A stretch of 45,216 nucleotides of DNA. Source: Actinophytocola sp036555685 (GTDB lineage Bacteria > Actinomycetota > Actinomycetes > Mycobacteriales > Pseudonocardiaceae). How positions within the stretch are numbered: position 1 is the stretch's first letter; every line of letters starts with the position of its first letter. The notes below the pieces were generated by a model. It saw nothing but the letters and a program-made list of their open reading frames with translations. It had not been told where the DNA came from and did no database searches. Of the stretch, positions 44,818 through 45,216 are shown piece by piece. Where the stretch lies: the NCBI RefSeq assembly GCF_036555685.1, contig NZ_DATBKY010000291.1, positions 1-45,216 of the forward strand, written 5' to 3'. Position numbers and translations under genes: made by a program.

Positions 44818-45216
44818 ATGGCGATCTTCCTCAACGAGGACAGCAAGATCATCGTGCAGGGCATGACGGGCGCGGAGGGCACCAAGCACACCCGCCGCAT
44901 GCTCAAGTCCGGCGCGAACGTCGTCGGTGGCGTCACGCCCGGCAAGGGCGGGCAGAGCGCCGACTTCTCCGACGTCAAGGAGGGTCTGACGCTGCCGGTG
45001 TTCAACTCCGTCGGCGACGCCATGTCGGCCACGGGGGCGGACGTCACGGTCGTGTTCGTGCCGCCGAAGTTCGCCAAGAGCGCCGTCGTCGAGGCGATCG
45101 ACGCCGGCATCGGGCTCGCGGTCGTGATCACCGAGGGCATCCCGGTGCACGACACCGCGAGCTTCTGGGCGCACGCCTGCGCGACCGGCAACAAGACGCG
45201 CATCGTGGGCCCGAAC
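44818..45216 (+). CDS. sucD: Succinyl-CoA synthetase alpha subunit (5' part only)
   Basis: Cut by the right window edge after 133 codons. The visible part is the CoA-binding Rossmann domain: MAIFLNEDSKIIVQGMTGAEG, ML KSGANVVGGVTPGKGG pattern (T and P of the CoA loop), VFVPPKFAKSAVVEAIDAGI, VVITEGIPVHD. The phosphorylated His of the active site lies beyond the edge. It pairs with SucC directly upstream. Confidence 0.96.
   Translation, partial: MAIFLNEDSKIIVQGMTGAEGTKHTRRMLKSGANVVGGVTPGKGGQSADFSDVKEGLTLPVFNSVGDAMSATGADVTVVFVPPKFAKSAVVEAIDAGIGLAVVITEGIPVHDTASFWAHACATGNKTRIVGPN

Noticed and set aside
1..45216. tRNA, rRNA, CRISPR arrays, insertion sequences or integrase-type genes.
   Set aside because: Looked for and not seen: no clover-leaf or CCA-ended tRNA-like sequence, no regularly spaced repeats with unique spacers, and no transposase or recombinase motifs, even beside the TIR module.

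Overview
The window reads as chromosomal DNA of a high-GC, antibiotic-producer-type actinomycete, most likely of the order Pseudonocardiales (Amycolatopsis/Saccharopolyspora/Pseudonocardia-like). The reasons are very GC-rich coding sequence with frequent GTG/TTG starts, many probable leaderless starts, a WhiB protein, a BldM-type regulator, and a gene order groES-groEL1-whiB3/whiD-(TPR-like gene)-bldM-sigD-rsdA-DUF5319-guaB-guaB3-choD that I recognise from Mycobacterium (Rv3409c-Rv3418c) and Streptomyces (SCO4761-4771). Family assignments rest on motifs and recall; no search was run.

Region 1 (1-2603) looks like an accessory insertion: an XRE-type regulator running off the left edge, and a divergent 565-residue TIR-domain protein with a TPR-like C-terminus. 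Paired palindromes sit between them, one lying on the TIR start codon. This is the best candidate for a defence-type module. Region 2 (2645-17817) holds a phosphotransferase and then the conserved developmental/stress/purine block. It contains the CIRCE-controlled groES-groEL1 operon, whiB3/whiD, a MerR/B12-like regulator, bldM (phospho-acceptor Asp replaced by Gly), sigD with its membrane anti-sigma factor rsdA, guaB, guaB3, a four-fold tandem GNAT protein, and a choD-type GMC oxidase.

Region 3 (17837-25868) is mostly oxidative metabolism: MBL-fold protein, flavin monooxygenase, exported bicovalent-FAD oxidoreductase, aldehyde dehydrogenase and VOC protein. It ends with guaA, so guaB, guaB3 and guaA (IMP to XMP to GMP) all lie in the window. 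Region 4 (25941-36336) is envelope sensing. It has a divergent PspC locus with a kinase/regulator pair, two tandem Ser/Thr kinases, two membrane proteins with similar small extracytoplasmic domains, and two decayed genes (an EamA-type transporter and a PIG-L-type deacetylase).

Region 5 (36401-45216) matches the mycobacterial Rv0948c-Rv0952 order: chorismate mutase, uvrD1/pcrA, an M23 endopeptidase, then sucC-sucD, with a large multi-spanning membrane protein and a gene-poor repeat-bearing kilobase before sucC. Upstream of chorismate mutase lies what looks like a complete transcription attenuator. It has a promoter, a leaderless 20-codon leader peptide with two Phe codons and one Tyr codon, mutually exclusive pairings, and a terminator hairpin. 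I regard this as the most interesting regulatory system in the window.
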